From assembly GCA_023427845.1 (NCBI GenBank), contig JAEYZX010000190.1, forward strand, positions 1-13,013: a stretch of DNA of 13,013 bases, read 5' to 3'. A model generated the notes under the pieces. It was not told the origin of the DNA. It did not search any database and saw nothing but the letters and a program-made list of their open reading frames with translations. Origin of the DNA: Bacteroidota bacterium (lineage in GTDB: Bacteria; Bacteroidota; Bacteroidia; Flavobacteriales; Flavobacteriaceae). Shown here in pieces: positions 12,823 through 13,013 of the stretch; within the stretch, counting starts at the first letter, position 1; the number at the start of each line of letters is the position of its first letter. The position numbers and the translations under genes were made by a program.

Positions 12823-13013
12823 TCATTGCAGTTGTTTGGCCGTCTTCACTATATTCTCCGACAGGTTTGTCAGCCAGACCAATTGTTCGATAACAAGCTG
12901 CGCTTCCTGCATTTTCAGATGATATTCTTCCCCTTGAATATGCTCGTTTTCCTGTAGTTCCTTTGCGCGGATTTTTCGAAGTTCCGTAAAACGCATCGTC
13001 AGCTCCTCGTGAT
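12823..13013 (-). CDS. Unrecognised protein, C-terminal 63 codons only
   Basis: A minus-strand frame enters from the right edge and ends with TGA at 12825-12823, convergent with ruvX across 42 bases. The visible part is a charged, leucine- and glutamine-rich helix-like tail (MRFTELRKIRAKELQENEHI, then EEYHLKMQEAQLVIEQLVWL) that ends in NIVKTAKQLQ. It has the look of a coiled coil with no membrane segment and no catalytic motif. I do not recognise the family. The other two minus-strand frames are less protein-like, and codon use here resembles neighbours, which supports this frame. An internal ATG exists, so a very small separate protein cannot be excluded, but an open frame to the window edge favours a longer gene. 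Confidence 0.6.
   Translation of the reverse strand, partial: HEELTMRFTELRKIRAKELQENEHIQGEEYHLKMQEAQLVIEQLVWLTNLSENIVKTAKQLQ

Overview
The window looks like a chromosomal segment of a member of the Flavobacteriia (Bacteroidota), probably Flavobacterium or a close relative. This rests on protein resemblance (short-form heme A synthase, HD-type CCA enzyme, NlpE/META lipoprotein), on promoter boxes of the Bacteroidota type (TAnnTTTG with an upstream TTG), on the lack of clear Shine-Dalgarno sequences, and on two kinds of intergenic repeat I associate with flavobacteria. No tRNA, rRNA, transposase, phage gene or CRISPR array was seen.

Left part (1-2391, all minus strand): the first 64 codons of a heme A synthase (ctaA), a CCA-adding enzyme (cca) and a threonylcarbamoyl-AMP synthase (tsaC). 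The last two both act on tRNA. A seven-unit heptamer repeat separates tsaC from cca, and a hairpin element separates cca from ctaA.

Centre (2439-9588): a surface-glycan island of eight genes in blocks of changing direction. Leftward: polysaccharide pyruvyl transferase and a GT4 glycosyltransferase. Rightward: a Kdo/LPS-kinase-like protein and a GT2 glycosyltransferase. Leftward: a TagF-type glycerophosphotransferase-like protein, a LicC-type nucleotidyltransferase and a LicD-family phosphotransferase. Leftward again: a GT9 (heptosyltransferase-type) enzyme whose start codon overlaps the stop of dapD. Together they suggest building and charging of an LPS core or short glycan with phosphate, pyruvate ketal and perhaps a CDP-activated phospho-alcohol. 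The chemistry is inference; the gene families are clear.

Right part (9588-13013): dapD (lysine/diaminopimelate pathway, minus), a 281-base divergent spacer with a second structured element, a SAM methyltransferase overlapping by 4 bases a two-domain NlpE-META lipoprotein, ruvX with a good promoter, and at the right edge the C-terminal 63 codons of an unrecognised minus-strand protein.

I see no wholly new system. The most interesting parts are the TagF-like/LicC-like/LicD-like cassette beside an LPS-kinase-like gene, and the two related structured intergenic elements.
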